Origin: Nocardioides oleivorans
GTDB taxonomy: Bacteria > Actinomycetota > Actinomycetes > Propionibacteriales > Nocardioidaceae
Length of the DNA stretch: 64,000 bases
NCBI RefSeq assembly: GCF_004137255.1
Contig: NZ_SDWT01000001.1
Span: 1,426,001 to 1,490,000 of the forward strand
Reading direction: 5' to 3'
Positions 17,428-24,698 of this stretch are shown here, piece after piece (position 1 is the stretch's first letter; the number at the start of each line of letters is the position of its first letter). The translations under genes were made by a program, and so were the position numbers. The notes beneath the pieces were generated by a model. It was not told the origin of the DNA and searched no databases. It saw only the letters and a program-made list of their open reading frames with translations.

Positions 17428-18681
17428 ATGCGCGTACGACGGGGGGCGGGGGTGGCGACGGCCGTCGCCCTGACCCTGCTGCTCGGGGCGTGCAGCGGCT
17501 CGGCCGCACCGGAGGACGAGTCGCCGACGTCCGCCGGCAGCAGCGACGTACCCACCGACGAGCCCACCGACGAGCCCAACGGCGAGCCCAGCCCGTCGGC
17601 CGGCGAGACGCCGTCCGTCCCGGTCGCGGACCCGGCCCACGCGGTCGATCCACCGGGCGCCCGCGAGGGGCGGCTGTGGAGCGCCGACATCCTCGTGCAG
17701 TGGGACAAGCCGCTCGACGACGCGCTGGTGAAGCAGATCGAGCGCCTGAAGGGCGTCGCGCACACCGAGCGCATCGGCCTCGGCCAGGTCAGCCTGGAGA
17801 ACCGAGTCCTCACCGTCGCCGCCGTCGACCCGGGCGCCTACCGACACTTCGCGCGCGCCGACGTCGCCGACTTCCAGGAGGGCTGGGACCGGGTCGCGGG
17901 CGGGGAGATGTCAACCACCCAGGCGGTCTCGAAGCGGCTGGCCGACAAGGCCGGGTCGATCCGCCTCGGCAACGACGACGGCGCGCCGACCCTGCACGTC
18001 GGCGCGCTCACGCCGCAGGTCCCGACCGTCGACATGGTGGTCAACACCGCCTGGGCCGACGACATCGAGATGGCCACCGACAACGGCCTGCTGATCTCGA
18101 CCGACGACGCCACGCCCGCCAGCATCCGCAAGCCGCTCGAGCGCCTCGTCGGCAAGGGCGCGTCGGTGCAGATGCTCGACGTCGCCTCGCGGCTCGGCCT
18201 CGACCCGGACGCCAGGCTCACCGCCATCCCGACCGGGAGCACGCTCGGCAGCGTCGTGGGCACCTACACCTACCGGGTCGCCGGGGGCCAGGTGCAGCCC
18301 GACCCGGCCTGGGTCGCGGCCAACATCCGCACCGAGGCCGTCCCGATCCTCGGCAGCGTCACCTGCCACAAGGACCTCTTCCCCCAGCTCCGCGCGGCGC
18401 TCCTCGAGGTCCAGCAGCAGGGCCTCGCCGACGAGATCCACGTCGGTGAGTACGCCGGCTGCTACTACCCGCGGTTCATCGCCAACACCACCTCGCTGTC
18501 CAACCACGCCTTCGGCCTCGCCCTCGACCTCAACGTCCCGGGCAACCAGCGCGGCACCGTCGGTGAGATGGACCGCAGCGTCGTCGCGATCTTCAAGCGC
18601 TGGGGCTTCGCCTGGGGTGGCGACTGGCGCTACACGGACCCGATGCACTTCGAGCTCGCCGAGGTGAAGCGGGTGGGCTGA
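17428..18681 (+). CDS. lipoprotein with M15-type peptidase domain
   Basis: The 417-residue protein has a lipoprotein signal (lipobox LLLGAC, Cys at about 22) and a Ser/Pro/Glu-rich linker. The C-terminal D-Ala-D-Ala carboxypeptidase-like domain has zinc-site motifs SNHAFGLALDLNVP (His, Asp) and PMHFEL (His), with GEYAGCYYPRF ahead. The middle region (about 75-290) is unassigned. It probably trims peptidoglycan peptides at the cell surface. TAACCT (17415-17420) is 7 nt before the ATG. Confidence 0.87.
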   Translation: MRVRRGAGVATAVALTLLLGACSGSAAPEDESPTSAGSSDVPTDEPTDEPNGEPSPSAGETPSVPVADPAHAVDPPGAREGRLWSADILVQWDKPLDDALVKQIERLKGVAHTERIGLGQVSLENRVLTVAAVDPGAYRHFARADVADFQEGWDRVAGGEMSTTQAVSKRLADKAGSIRLGNDDGAPTLHVGALTPQVPTVDMVVNTAWADDIEMATDNGLLISTDDATPASIRKPLERLVGKGASVQMLDVASRLGLDPDARLTAIPTGSTLGSVVGTYTYRVAGGQVQPDPAWVAANIRTEAVPILGSVTCHKDLFPQLRAALLEVQQQGLADEIHVGEYAGCYYPRFIANTTSLSNHAFGLALDLNVPGNQRGTVGEMDRSVVAIFKRWGFAWGGDWRYTDPMHFELAEVKRVG

Positions 18682-18690
18682 ACGAACCTG

Positions 18691-18766
18691 TGCACCCGAG
18701 TCTCCCGGTTGTCGGCCGAGATCTGGGGGGCGAAGCGGGGCGGTCACCGGATATCCGGTGACTCCC
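18691..18766 (+). repeat. dispersed palindromic element, locus 2
   Basis: Beginning 10 bases after the M15 gene stop, this copy reads CACCCGAGTCTCCC, GGTTGTCGGCC, GAGATCTGGG, GCGAAGCGGGGCGG, then the 18-bp palindrome TCACCGGATATCCGGTGA (18744-18761). Most of it matches the minus strand of locus 1, including the GAAGCGGGGCGG run before the palindrome. The -10 box of the next gene starts 13 bases beyond the palindrome, so the element sits between a gene end and a promoter. Confidence 0.75.
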
Positions 18767-18786
18767 CGGTGGTTAGGGTCGCAGCC

Positions 18787-19764
18787 ATGAAGGCAGTCCA
18801 GGTCGTCACGCTCACCGGTCCCGGCGACATCGAGGTGCGGGAGGTCGACCCGCCGCAGCCGGGCCCCCACGACGTGCTGGTGGAGGTGCACAGCGTCGGC
18901 ATCGCGTTCCCCGACCTGCTGCTGAGCCGCGGGGAGTACCAGTTCAAGCCGGAGCCGCCGTTCACCCTCGGCGTCGACTTCGCCGGCGTCGTGATCGACC
19001 CCGGCCACCCCGAGTCGAGCGGCTTCACCGCGGGCCAGCGCGTCGCGGGGGTCAACCTCCACGGCGGCGCGGCCGAGCAGGTCGCCAACCCGTCTGTCTT
19101 CACCTTCGCGTTGCCCGACTCGATGTCGTACGACGAGGGCGCGGCGCTGCCGATGAACTACCTGACCGCCCTCTTCGCGCTCGAGGAGCGCGGCGGCCTC
19201 CGCGACCGCGAGACGGTCCTGGTCCACGGTGCGGCCGGCGGTGTCGGCACCGCGACCATCCAGGTGGCCAGGGGCCTCGGCGCCCGGACCATCGCCGTGG
19301 TGAGCACGGAGGAGAAGGCCGCCTTCGCCCGGGCGGCGGGCGCCGACGAGGTCGTCATCGGCCCGGACTTCAAGGACGCGGTCAAGGAGCTCACCGGCGG
19401 CAAGGGCGTCGACGTGGTCGTCGACGTCGTCGGCGGCGACGCCTTCACCGACTCGCTGCGCTGCCTGGCCGAGCAGGGCCGGGTCCTGGTCGTCGGGTTC
19501 GCCGCCGGCCAAGGCATCCCCGAGGTCAAGGTCAACCGGCTGCTGCTCGGCAACACCGACGTCCGCGGCGTCGGCTGGGGCGCCTACGCCATGGCACGGC
19601 CGGGCTACATGCAGAAGCAGTGGCACCGGCTCGCGCCGATGATCGAGTCGGGCGTCGTGAAGCCGCCGATCGGGGCGACCTACGACCTCGCCGACTTCGG
19701 GCGGGCGCTCGTCGACATGGACGAGCGCCGCACCCTCGGCAAGTCGGTCGTGCGGGTCTGCTGA
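18787..19764 (+). CDS. NADPH:quinone oxidoreductase-like zinc-free MDR protein
   Basis: The 325-residue medium-chain reductase has GIAFPDLLLSRGEYQ, LGVDFAGVV and the Rossmann loop VHGAAGGVGTATIQVARGLGA (about 145-165). The zinc-ligand cysteines of alcohol dehydrogenases are missing, which places it in the quinone oxidoreductase branch. A TAGGGT -10 (18774-18779) lies 7 nt before the ATG. The physiological substrate (quinone, enone or acyl chain) is unknown. The gene converges with the next one with a single base between stops. Confidence 0.9.
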   Translation: MKAVQVVTLTGPGDIEVREVDPPQPGPHDVLVEVHSVGIAFPDLLLSRGEYQFKPEPPFTLGVDFAGVVIDPGHPESSGFTAGQRVAGVNLHGGAAEQVANPSVFTFALPDSMSYDEGAALPMNYLTALFALEERGGLRDRETVLVHGAAGGVGTATIQVARGLGARTIAVVSTEEKAAFARAAGADEVVIGPDFKDAVKELTGGKGVDVVVDVVGGDAFTDSLRCLAEQGRVLVVGFAAGQGIPEVKVNRLLLGNTDVRGVGWGAYAMARPGYMQKQWHRLAPMIESGVVKPPIGATYDLADFGRALVDMDERRTLGKSVVRVC

Positions 19765-19765
19765 C

Positions 19766-21238
19766 CTACTTCTTCACCTTCACGTCGGTGACCGCGAAGC
19801 CGTAGCCGTTCCTCGTCGCCTTCACCGACACCTTGCCGGGCTTGCCGGCCTTGATCGTGAGCGTGCACTTCCCCTTGCTCGTGGTGGTGCACGAGTCGCC
19901 GCCGCCCTTGACCTTGACGCCACCGACGCCGTCACCGGCGTCGGTCACGGTGAACGTGACCTTCGTGGGCTTGCCGACCCTGGCCGAGCCCTTGGCCTTC
20001 AGGGTCAGGCCGGGGTTCACGATCCGCGAGAAGACCGCGCGGGACGTGACGTCGTTGACGAGCACGGTGCCCTGGTTGAGCGAGGCGTCGACCGCGATGC
20101 TCCACAGCTCCGACGCCTTTGCCGGGGACGTGAGCTCCTGCGCCGTGCCGAGGCCGAAGCCCTGCGGGGACGTGCGCAGGGCGAACGCGTCGTTCGCGTC
20201 GTTCGTCCAGGCCAGCCACATCCGTCCGGACACCCCGGTCGACAGCGACACGTAGCGGGCGCCCTTGCTGTCCGGCACCTTCACGACCTTGCTCGACCCG
20301 ACCTGCCAGAGGCCGATGCCCTTCGCGGTGGGGTAGCCGAGCTTGTAGGCCAGGACGACACCGCCGCCCGGGCGGGCGACGACGGCGACCGCCTGGTCTG
20401 CGGCGAGGGAGTCGCCACCGACGCTCGAGCCCGGTGCCTTCAGGACGGGCCCCGCGGTCGGGTAGACCTGCTGGACGAAGATGCCGTTGTTGGGCTCGCC
20501 GGTGCCGTTGGAGTACCACGTCATCCAGATCGCGTCGCCGGAGTTGACCAGCTGGGTGTCGTACAGGCAGCACGCCGGTGCCGTGTAGGCGCTGTCGTCG
20601 GCGGCCGCGTTGACGACGCCGGGGTCGGTCGTCGCGATGTCGCCGACGCGGTAGCGGATGTCGGAGTTGATCGTGCCGACCGTGACGGGCGTGCCGTTGG
20701 ACAGCGTGGTCGCGCCGACGCCGTACCCGGAGTAGGGAGCCGTCGACTTCGTCAGCGCGTGGGGCTCGATGGTCCAGACCCCACCGCTCGCGTCGCTCAC
20801 GGTGTCGTAGCCGTAGCCCTGCGAGTAGAAGTTGGCGCTGTTGGTGTCCTGGAGGCCGCTGAAGACCAGCCGCAGGCCTCCCGACGCGGTCGCGAGCAGC
20901 TCGGGGTTGGCGATCAGGGAGCCCCAGGTGCCCAGGACGTTGCTGTGGCCGATGACCTTGCCGCTGGTCGAGAGGGTGCTGTGCTCGTAGCTGTCGGCGG
21001 TCCCGACGTCCTGGACGTAGACCGCGTGGAGCACGCCGTCCGCGGTCCGCGTCGTGGTGATCTCGGAGAGCGTGCCGACCGCGCCCGTCGACACCTTCGT
21101 CCAGCCGCCGCCGGCCATGGCCGACCGCTCGGCGGGCGGGGCCGCACCACCGGCGGCGACACCGGCCGAGGGCGCGAGGGCGGCGGCGACGAGGCCGCTC
21201 GAGGCGAGCAGCGCGAGTGCGCGCGGACGTACGGACAT
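19766..21238 (-). CDS. secreted protein of unknown function with Ig-like C-terminal domain
   Basis: The 490-residue protein has a clear signal peptide (about 1-30). The central part (about 50-390) contains repeated beta-strand units with Ser/Thr/Gly turns that resemble a beta-propeller (for example VVLAYKLGYP, MWLAWTNDANDAFALRTSP, WSIAVDASL). The C-terminal 100 residues resemble an Ig/carboxypeptidase-regulatory fold (VTFTVTDAGDGVGGVKVKGGG, SCTTTSKGKCTLTIKAGKPGKVSVKATRNGY). I cannot name a family. The ATG has GGGGGAG 8 nt upstream. The nearest genes give no hint of function. Confidence 0.75.
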   Translation of the reverse strand: MSVRPRALALLASSGLVAAALAPSAGVAAGGAAPPAERSAMAGGGWTKVSTGAVGTLSEITTTRTADGVLHAVYVQDVGTADSYEHSTLSTSGKVIGHSNVLGTWGSLIANPELLATASGGLRLVFSGLQDTNSANFYSQGYGYDTVSDASGGVWTIEPHALTKSTAPYSGYGVGATTLSNGTPVTVGTINSDIRYRVGDIATTDPGVVNAAADDSAYTAPACCLYDTQLVNSGDAIWMTWYSNGTGEPNNGIFVQQVYPTAGPVLKAPGSSVGGDSLAADQAVAVVARPGGGVVLAYKLGYPTAKGIGLWQVGSSKVVKVPDSKGARYVSLSTGVSGRMWLAWTNDANDAFALRTSPQGFGLGTAQELTSPAKASELWSIAVDASLNQGTVLVNDVTSRAVFSRIVNPGLTLKAKGSARVGKPTKVTFTVTDAGDGVGGVKVKGGGDSCTTTSKGKCTLTIKAGKPGKVSVKATRNGYGFAVTDVKVKK

Positions 21239-21399
21239 GGGTGATCTCCCCCGGGTGGCGTGGTGAGCGACGATGTGGTCGGCACCACACTCCACCCGCG
21301 GACGGCGTGGCGGCGATGGTGCTGGCACCCCGGTCTGGACCGGCACGAGCGCCCGACGTGGCACGCCCGGCTTGGGGAGGATGACCTAGGGTCGAGCGC

Positions 21400-23343
21400 G
21401 TGACGATCCTCGACGCTGCCCGCGAGGGCATGAACCTCGACATCCGCCCGCAGGACGACCTCTTCGGCCACGTCAACGGACGCTGGCTGGAGGACACCGA
21501 GATCCCCTCCGACAAGTCGAGCTGGGGTGCCTTCGTCGCCCTCGCCGACGACGCCGAGCAGCAGGTGCGCGACATCATCACCGAGCTCGCCGACCGGCCC
21601 GCCGACACCCTCGACGACGACGAGCGGCGCATCGGCGACCTGTTCGCCGCGTTCATGGACACCGAGGCGATCGAGGCCAAGGGCCTGCGCCCGGTCCAGG
21701 GCCTGCTCGACCGCGCCCACCACGTGTCCGACCTGACCGAGCTCGCCGCCTTCCTGGGCATGTTCGAGCGGATCGGCGGCCCCGGCCTCTTCGGCTCCTA
21801 CATCACGCCCGACCGCGCCGACGCCTCGCGCAACATCGTCTACCTGGCCCAGGGCGGCCTCGGCCTGCCCGACGAGTCCTACTACCGCGACGAGAAGTTC
21901 GCCGACATCCGGGAGAAGTACGTCGCCTACCTGACGACGCTGCTCACCCTCAGCGAGCACCCCGACCCGGCCGGCGCGGCGGCGCGCGTGCTGGCGTACG
22001 AGACCCGGCTGGCCCAGGGCCACTGGGAGGCCGCGGAGACGCGCGACGTCCAGAAGACCACCAACCACAAGAGCCTGGAGGAGCTGGTCGAGCTCTGCCC
22101 GGCCTTCGACTGGAACACCTACGTCACCGGCCTCGGCGGCACCGAGGAGATGCTGCGCACCTCCATCGTGATGCAGCCGGACTTCTTCTCGCACCTGTCG
22201 ACGGTGCTCGAGGAGACGCCGATCGAGACCTGGCGCGACATCCTCCACGTGCGCATCGTGCGGAGCTCCGCGCCGTACCTCCCGGACCCGTTCGTCGAGG
22301 CCAATTTCGACTTCTACGGCCGCACCCTCAACGGCACCCCCGAGCTGCGCGCCCGCTGGAAGCGCGGCGTCGACTTCGTCGAGGGCTGCGTCGGCGAGGC
22401 GGTCGGCAAGGTCTACGTCTCGCGGCACTTCCCGCCGGCGTCGAAGGAGATGATGGACGAGCTGGTCGCCAACCTCGTCACGGCCTACCGCCGCTCGATC
22501 GAGGCGCTCGACTGGATGGGCGAGGACACCAAGCAGAAGGCCTACGACAAGCTCGACCGCTTCTACCCCAAGATCGGCTACCCGACGGAGTTCCGCGACT
22601 ACTCCGCGCTCACCACGACGCCCGACGACCTGATGACCAACGTCGCCGCCGCGAGCGCCTTCGAGACCGACCGCCAGCTCGAGAAGGTCGGCCAGCCCGT
22701 CGACCGCGACGAGTGGCTGATGCTCCCGCAGACCGTCAACGCCTACTACCACCCGGGCACCAACGAGATCTGCTTCCCGGCCGCCATCCTCCAGCCGCCG
22801 TTCTTCAGCCCCGACGCCGACGAGGCCGAGAACTACGGTGGCATCGGCGCCGTCATCGGCCACGAGATCGGCCACGGCTTCGACGACCAGGGCGCGCAGT
22901 ACGACGGCGACGGCAACCTCCACGACTGGTGGACCTCCGACGACAAGTCGGCCTTCGAGGCCAAGTCGCAGGCGCTCGTCAAGCAGTACGACGGCTTCGA
23001 GCCGCGCAACCTGCCCGGCGAGCACGTCAACGGCAGCCTCACCGTCGGTGAGAACATCGGCGACCTCGGCGGCCTGACCATCGCCCACAAGGCCTATGTC
23101 ATCAGCCAGGGCGGCGACGCCTCGGCCGACGACCGGCGCACGCTGTTCCTCAACTGGTCCCACGTGTGGCGCACCAAGCGCCGCAAGGAGCAGGAGGTCC
23201 AGTACCTCACCATCGACCCCCACAGCCCCGCCGAGTTCCGCGCCAACATCGTGCGCAACCTCGACGAGTTCCACGAGGTCTTCGACACCCAGCCCGGCGA
23301 CGGTCTCTGGCTCGAGCCGGAGGCTCGCGTCCGCATCTGGTGA
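21400..23343 (+). CDS. M13-family zinc metallopeptidase (neprilysin/PepO type)
   Basis: The 647-residue protein spans the whole M13 family: PQDDLFGHVNGRWL at the start, NAYYHPGTNEICFPAAIL, the zinc motif HEIGH followed by GFDDQGAQYD (about 488-502), and the glutamate ligand motif GENIGDLGGL. There is no signal peptide, as for mycobacterial Zmp1. It cleaves peptides up to moderate size. The GTG start is supported by TAGGGT (21387-21392) 7 nt upstream. Confidence 0.94.
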   Translation: MTILDAAREGMNLDIRPQDDLFGHVNGRWLEDTEIPSDKSSWGAFVALADDAEQQVRDIITELADRPADTLDDDERRIGDLFAAFMDTEAIEAKGLRPVQGLLDRAHHVSDLTELAAFLGMFERIGGPGLFGSYITPDRADASRNIVYLAQGGLGLPDESYYRDEKFADIREKYVAYLTTLLTLSEHPDPAGAAARVLAYETRLAQGHWEAAETRDVQKTTNHKSLEELVELCPAFDWNTYVTGLGGTEEMLRTSIVMQPDFFSHLSTVLEETPIETWRDILHVRIVRSSAPYLPDPFVEANFDFYGRTLNGTPELRARWKRGVDFVEGCVGEAVGKVYVSRHFPPASKEMMDELVANLVTAYRRSIEALDWMGEDTKQKAYDKLDRFYPKIGYPTEFRDYSALTTTPDDLMTNVAAASAFETDRQLEKVGQPVDRDEWLMLPQTVNAYYHPGTNEICFPAAILQPPFFSPDADEAENYGGIGAVIGHEIGHGFDDQGAQYDGDGNLHDWWTSDDKSAFEAKSQALVKQYDGFEPRNLPGEHVNGSLTVGENIGDLGGLTIAHKAYVISQGGDASADDRRTLFLNWSHVWRTKRRKEQEVQYLTIDPHSPAEFRANIVRNLDEFHEVFDTQPGDGLWLEPEARVRIW

Positions 23344-23355
23344 CCCGCCCTCGCC

Positions 23356-23378
23356 CGTGAGTCTCCTGGAGACTCACG
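23356..23378. repeat. near-perfect palindrome CGTGAGTCTCC / GGAGACTCACG
   Basis: Two perfect 11-bp arms around a single T lie 13 bases after the M13 peptidase stop. Shorter forms of the same sequence occur inside the SWIM gene (40482-40500, 9-bp arms) and, as a half copy (GTGAGTCTCGTGGAG), at 24561-24575 next to the right-hand repeat of the endonuclease-like gene. It may double as a terminator for the peptidase gene. Confidence 0.7.
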
Positions 23379-23403
23379 AGCCAGCGCCGCGATCAGCCGC
23401 GCC

Positions 23404-23459
23404 GCTACCGAACAGTCGTGTCCCGAAACCTGCTGGCGACGACCTGACTGTTCGGTAGC
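23404..23459 (+). repeat. left 56-bp inverted-repeat element flanking the endonuclease-like gene
   Basis: GCTACCGAACAGTC (23404-23417) and GACTGTTCGGTAGC (23446-23459) are perfect 14-bp inverted arms around a 28-nt centre. A second copy in the same orientation is at 24575-24630. By eye about 48 of 56 positions agree, differences being concentrated in five central bases. The next gene's start codon is 17 bases away, so the element forms its leader or promoter region. Confidence 0.8.
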
Positions 23460-23475
23460 TCGGCGCTGTGGAGAG

Positions 23476-24564
23476 GTGGAGCGGGCGTACGCCGTCCTGC
23501 TGCAGGCTGCGACGGTGGCCAGGCACCGCTGGGACCCCGTCGCACCCCGGGTCGTCGTCGTGCACCCACGTCGGGTGGGGGACGGGCTGACGCCGGGGCA
23601 GGCCCGAGGGCCGGGCTGGGTGCGCACGGGATCGTCGCTCTACGTCCCGAGCTCGGTCGATCGTGACGTCGCCCAGCAGCGGATCGTGGAGGAGTCGGCA
23701 TGCCTGCCGGCGACGGCCGCCATCACCGGGTGGGCCGCCTGCCTGCTCCACGGGGCGGCGTGGTGTGACGGGCTGGCGACCGACGCGACGACCAGGCTCC
23801 CGATCGCCGTCGCGGTCGGGACGCGAGGCGGCGTCCGTCGCCGTCCCGGACGGGTGATCAGCTTCGAGGCCCTGCCCGAGTGGGAGGTCTGCGAGCGCTA
23901 CGGCGTCCGGGTGACGCGCGTCGAGCGGGCGACCTTCGACGAGATGCGGCGCCACGACTGCCGTGAGGCGCTCGTCGTCCTCGAGGCCGTGCTGGCGGCC
24001 CGTGTCACCTCCCTGCAACGCTTCGCGGCGTACGCCGACGCCCACCGCAGTGCCCGCCGGTCCGAGGTCGTGCGCTGGGCGCTCCTGCGAGCGCGCGGGC
24101 GTGCCCGGTCACCGATGGAGGTCCGCGTCCGCACGATCGCGGAGGAGGACGCCGGCTGGCCGCGACTGCTGGTCAACCGGGTCGTCCAGCGCCTCGACGG
24201 GGCATCGGTCGGGGAGGTCGACCTCGTGGCCGTCGACCTCCGGGCTGCCATCGAGGTCGACGGCGCCGACCACCGCTCGTCGGGTCAGCAGGCCTGGGAC
24301 ATCACGAAGGAGGAGGGCCTCAGGGACGTCGGCTTCGAGGTCGCGCGCGCAACCGGAGCGCAGGCGCTCGACCCGTCGACGCTGGCCGCCCGCCTCGTCG
24401 CCGTACGTCTGCGTGCCGAGGCGCGCGCGCCGGAGTCGGACGAACGCCGGTGGCGCCTCAGGGGCGTGGACGACGACCTCGAGGCCTGGCTCACCGAGCG
24501 CGAGGAGACCGCGACGTTCTACGAGAACCTCCCGGACGCCGTCGACCTCCCGGAGGTGGGGTGA
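23476..24564 (+). CDS. DUF559/Vsr-like endonuclease-domain protein with AbiEi-like N-terminus
   Basis: The 362-residue protein has an N-terminal region with HRWDPVAPRVVVVHPRRVGDG and AITGWAACLLHGA, similar to AbiEi-type antitoxin/winged-helix proteins common in Nocardioidaceae. The C-terminal domain (about 210-300) looks like a Vsr/DUF559 PD-(D/E)XK fold: SPMEVRVR, GEVDLVAVDLRAAIEVDGADHRSS, QAWDITKEEGLRDVGFEVARAT. Candidate catalytic residues are Glu of SPME, Asp of GEVD, Glu of AIEVDG and the following His. Function is unknown and it may be an antitoxin-like or DNA-processing protein. It is tightly bracketed by two near-identical inverted-repeat elements, which suggests transfer as a unit. 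Confidence 0.8.
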   Translation: MERAYAVLLQAATVARHRWDPVAPRVVVVHPRRVGDGLTPGQARGPGWVRTGSSLYVPSSVDRDVAQQRIVEESACLPATAAITGWAACLLHGAAWCDGLATDATTRLPIAVAVGTRGGVRRRPGRVISFEALPEWEVCERYGVRVTRVERATFDEMRRHDCREALVVLEAVLAARVTSLQRFAAYADAHRSARRSEVVRWALLRARGRARSPMEVRVRTIAEEDAGWPRLLVNRVVQRLDGASVGEVDLVAVDLRAAIEVDGADHRSSGQQAWDITKEEGLRDVGFEVARATGAQALDPSTLAARLVAVRLRAEARAPESDERRWRLRGVDDDLEAWLTEREETATFYENLPDAVDLPEVG

Positions 24565-24574
24565 GTCTCGTGGA

Positions 24575-24630
24575 GCTACCGAACGGTCGTGTCCCGATCG
24601 GCGCTGGTGACGACCGGACTGTTCGGTAGC
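24575..24630 (+). repeat. right 56-bp inverted-repeat element flanking the endonuclease-like gene
   Basis: GCTACCGAAC (24575-24584) and GTTCGGTAGC (24621-24630) form the outer arms. The inner part GTCGTGTCCCGA and GACGACC matches the left copy at 23404-23459. The element starts 10 bases after the gene's stop codon and is preceded by GTGAGTCTCGTGGAG, a partial copy of the palindrome found at 23356-23378. Confidence 0.8.
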
Positions 24631-24642
24631 GCCGGGGGCAGA

Positions 24643-24683
24643 CCTCTCGCCCGTGGATCTCGGAGGGACCCACGGGCGAGGGG
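24643..24683 (-). terminator. long hairpin downstream of the collagen-like gene
   Basis: CTCGCCCGTGG (24646-24656) and CCACGGGCGAG (24670-24680) are perfect 11-bp arms, extended by a few pairs including a wobble. The hairpin lies 16 bases past the stop of the minus-strand collagen-like gene. There is no T-run. It could terminate transcription from both sides, since the plus-strand gene ends at 24564. Confidence 0.5.
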
Positions 24684-24698
24684 AGAGGGGTACGCCGC

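Noticed and set aside
20914..23274. 786-codon minus-strand frame over the M13 peptidase
   Set aside because: The plus strand encodes a full M13 peptidase with HEIGH and ENIGD motifs. The minus frame is compositional noise.
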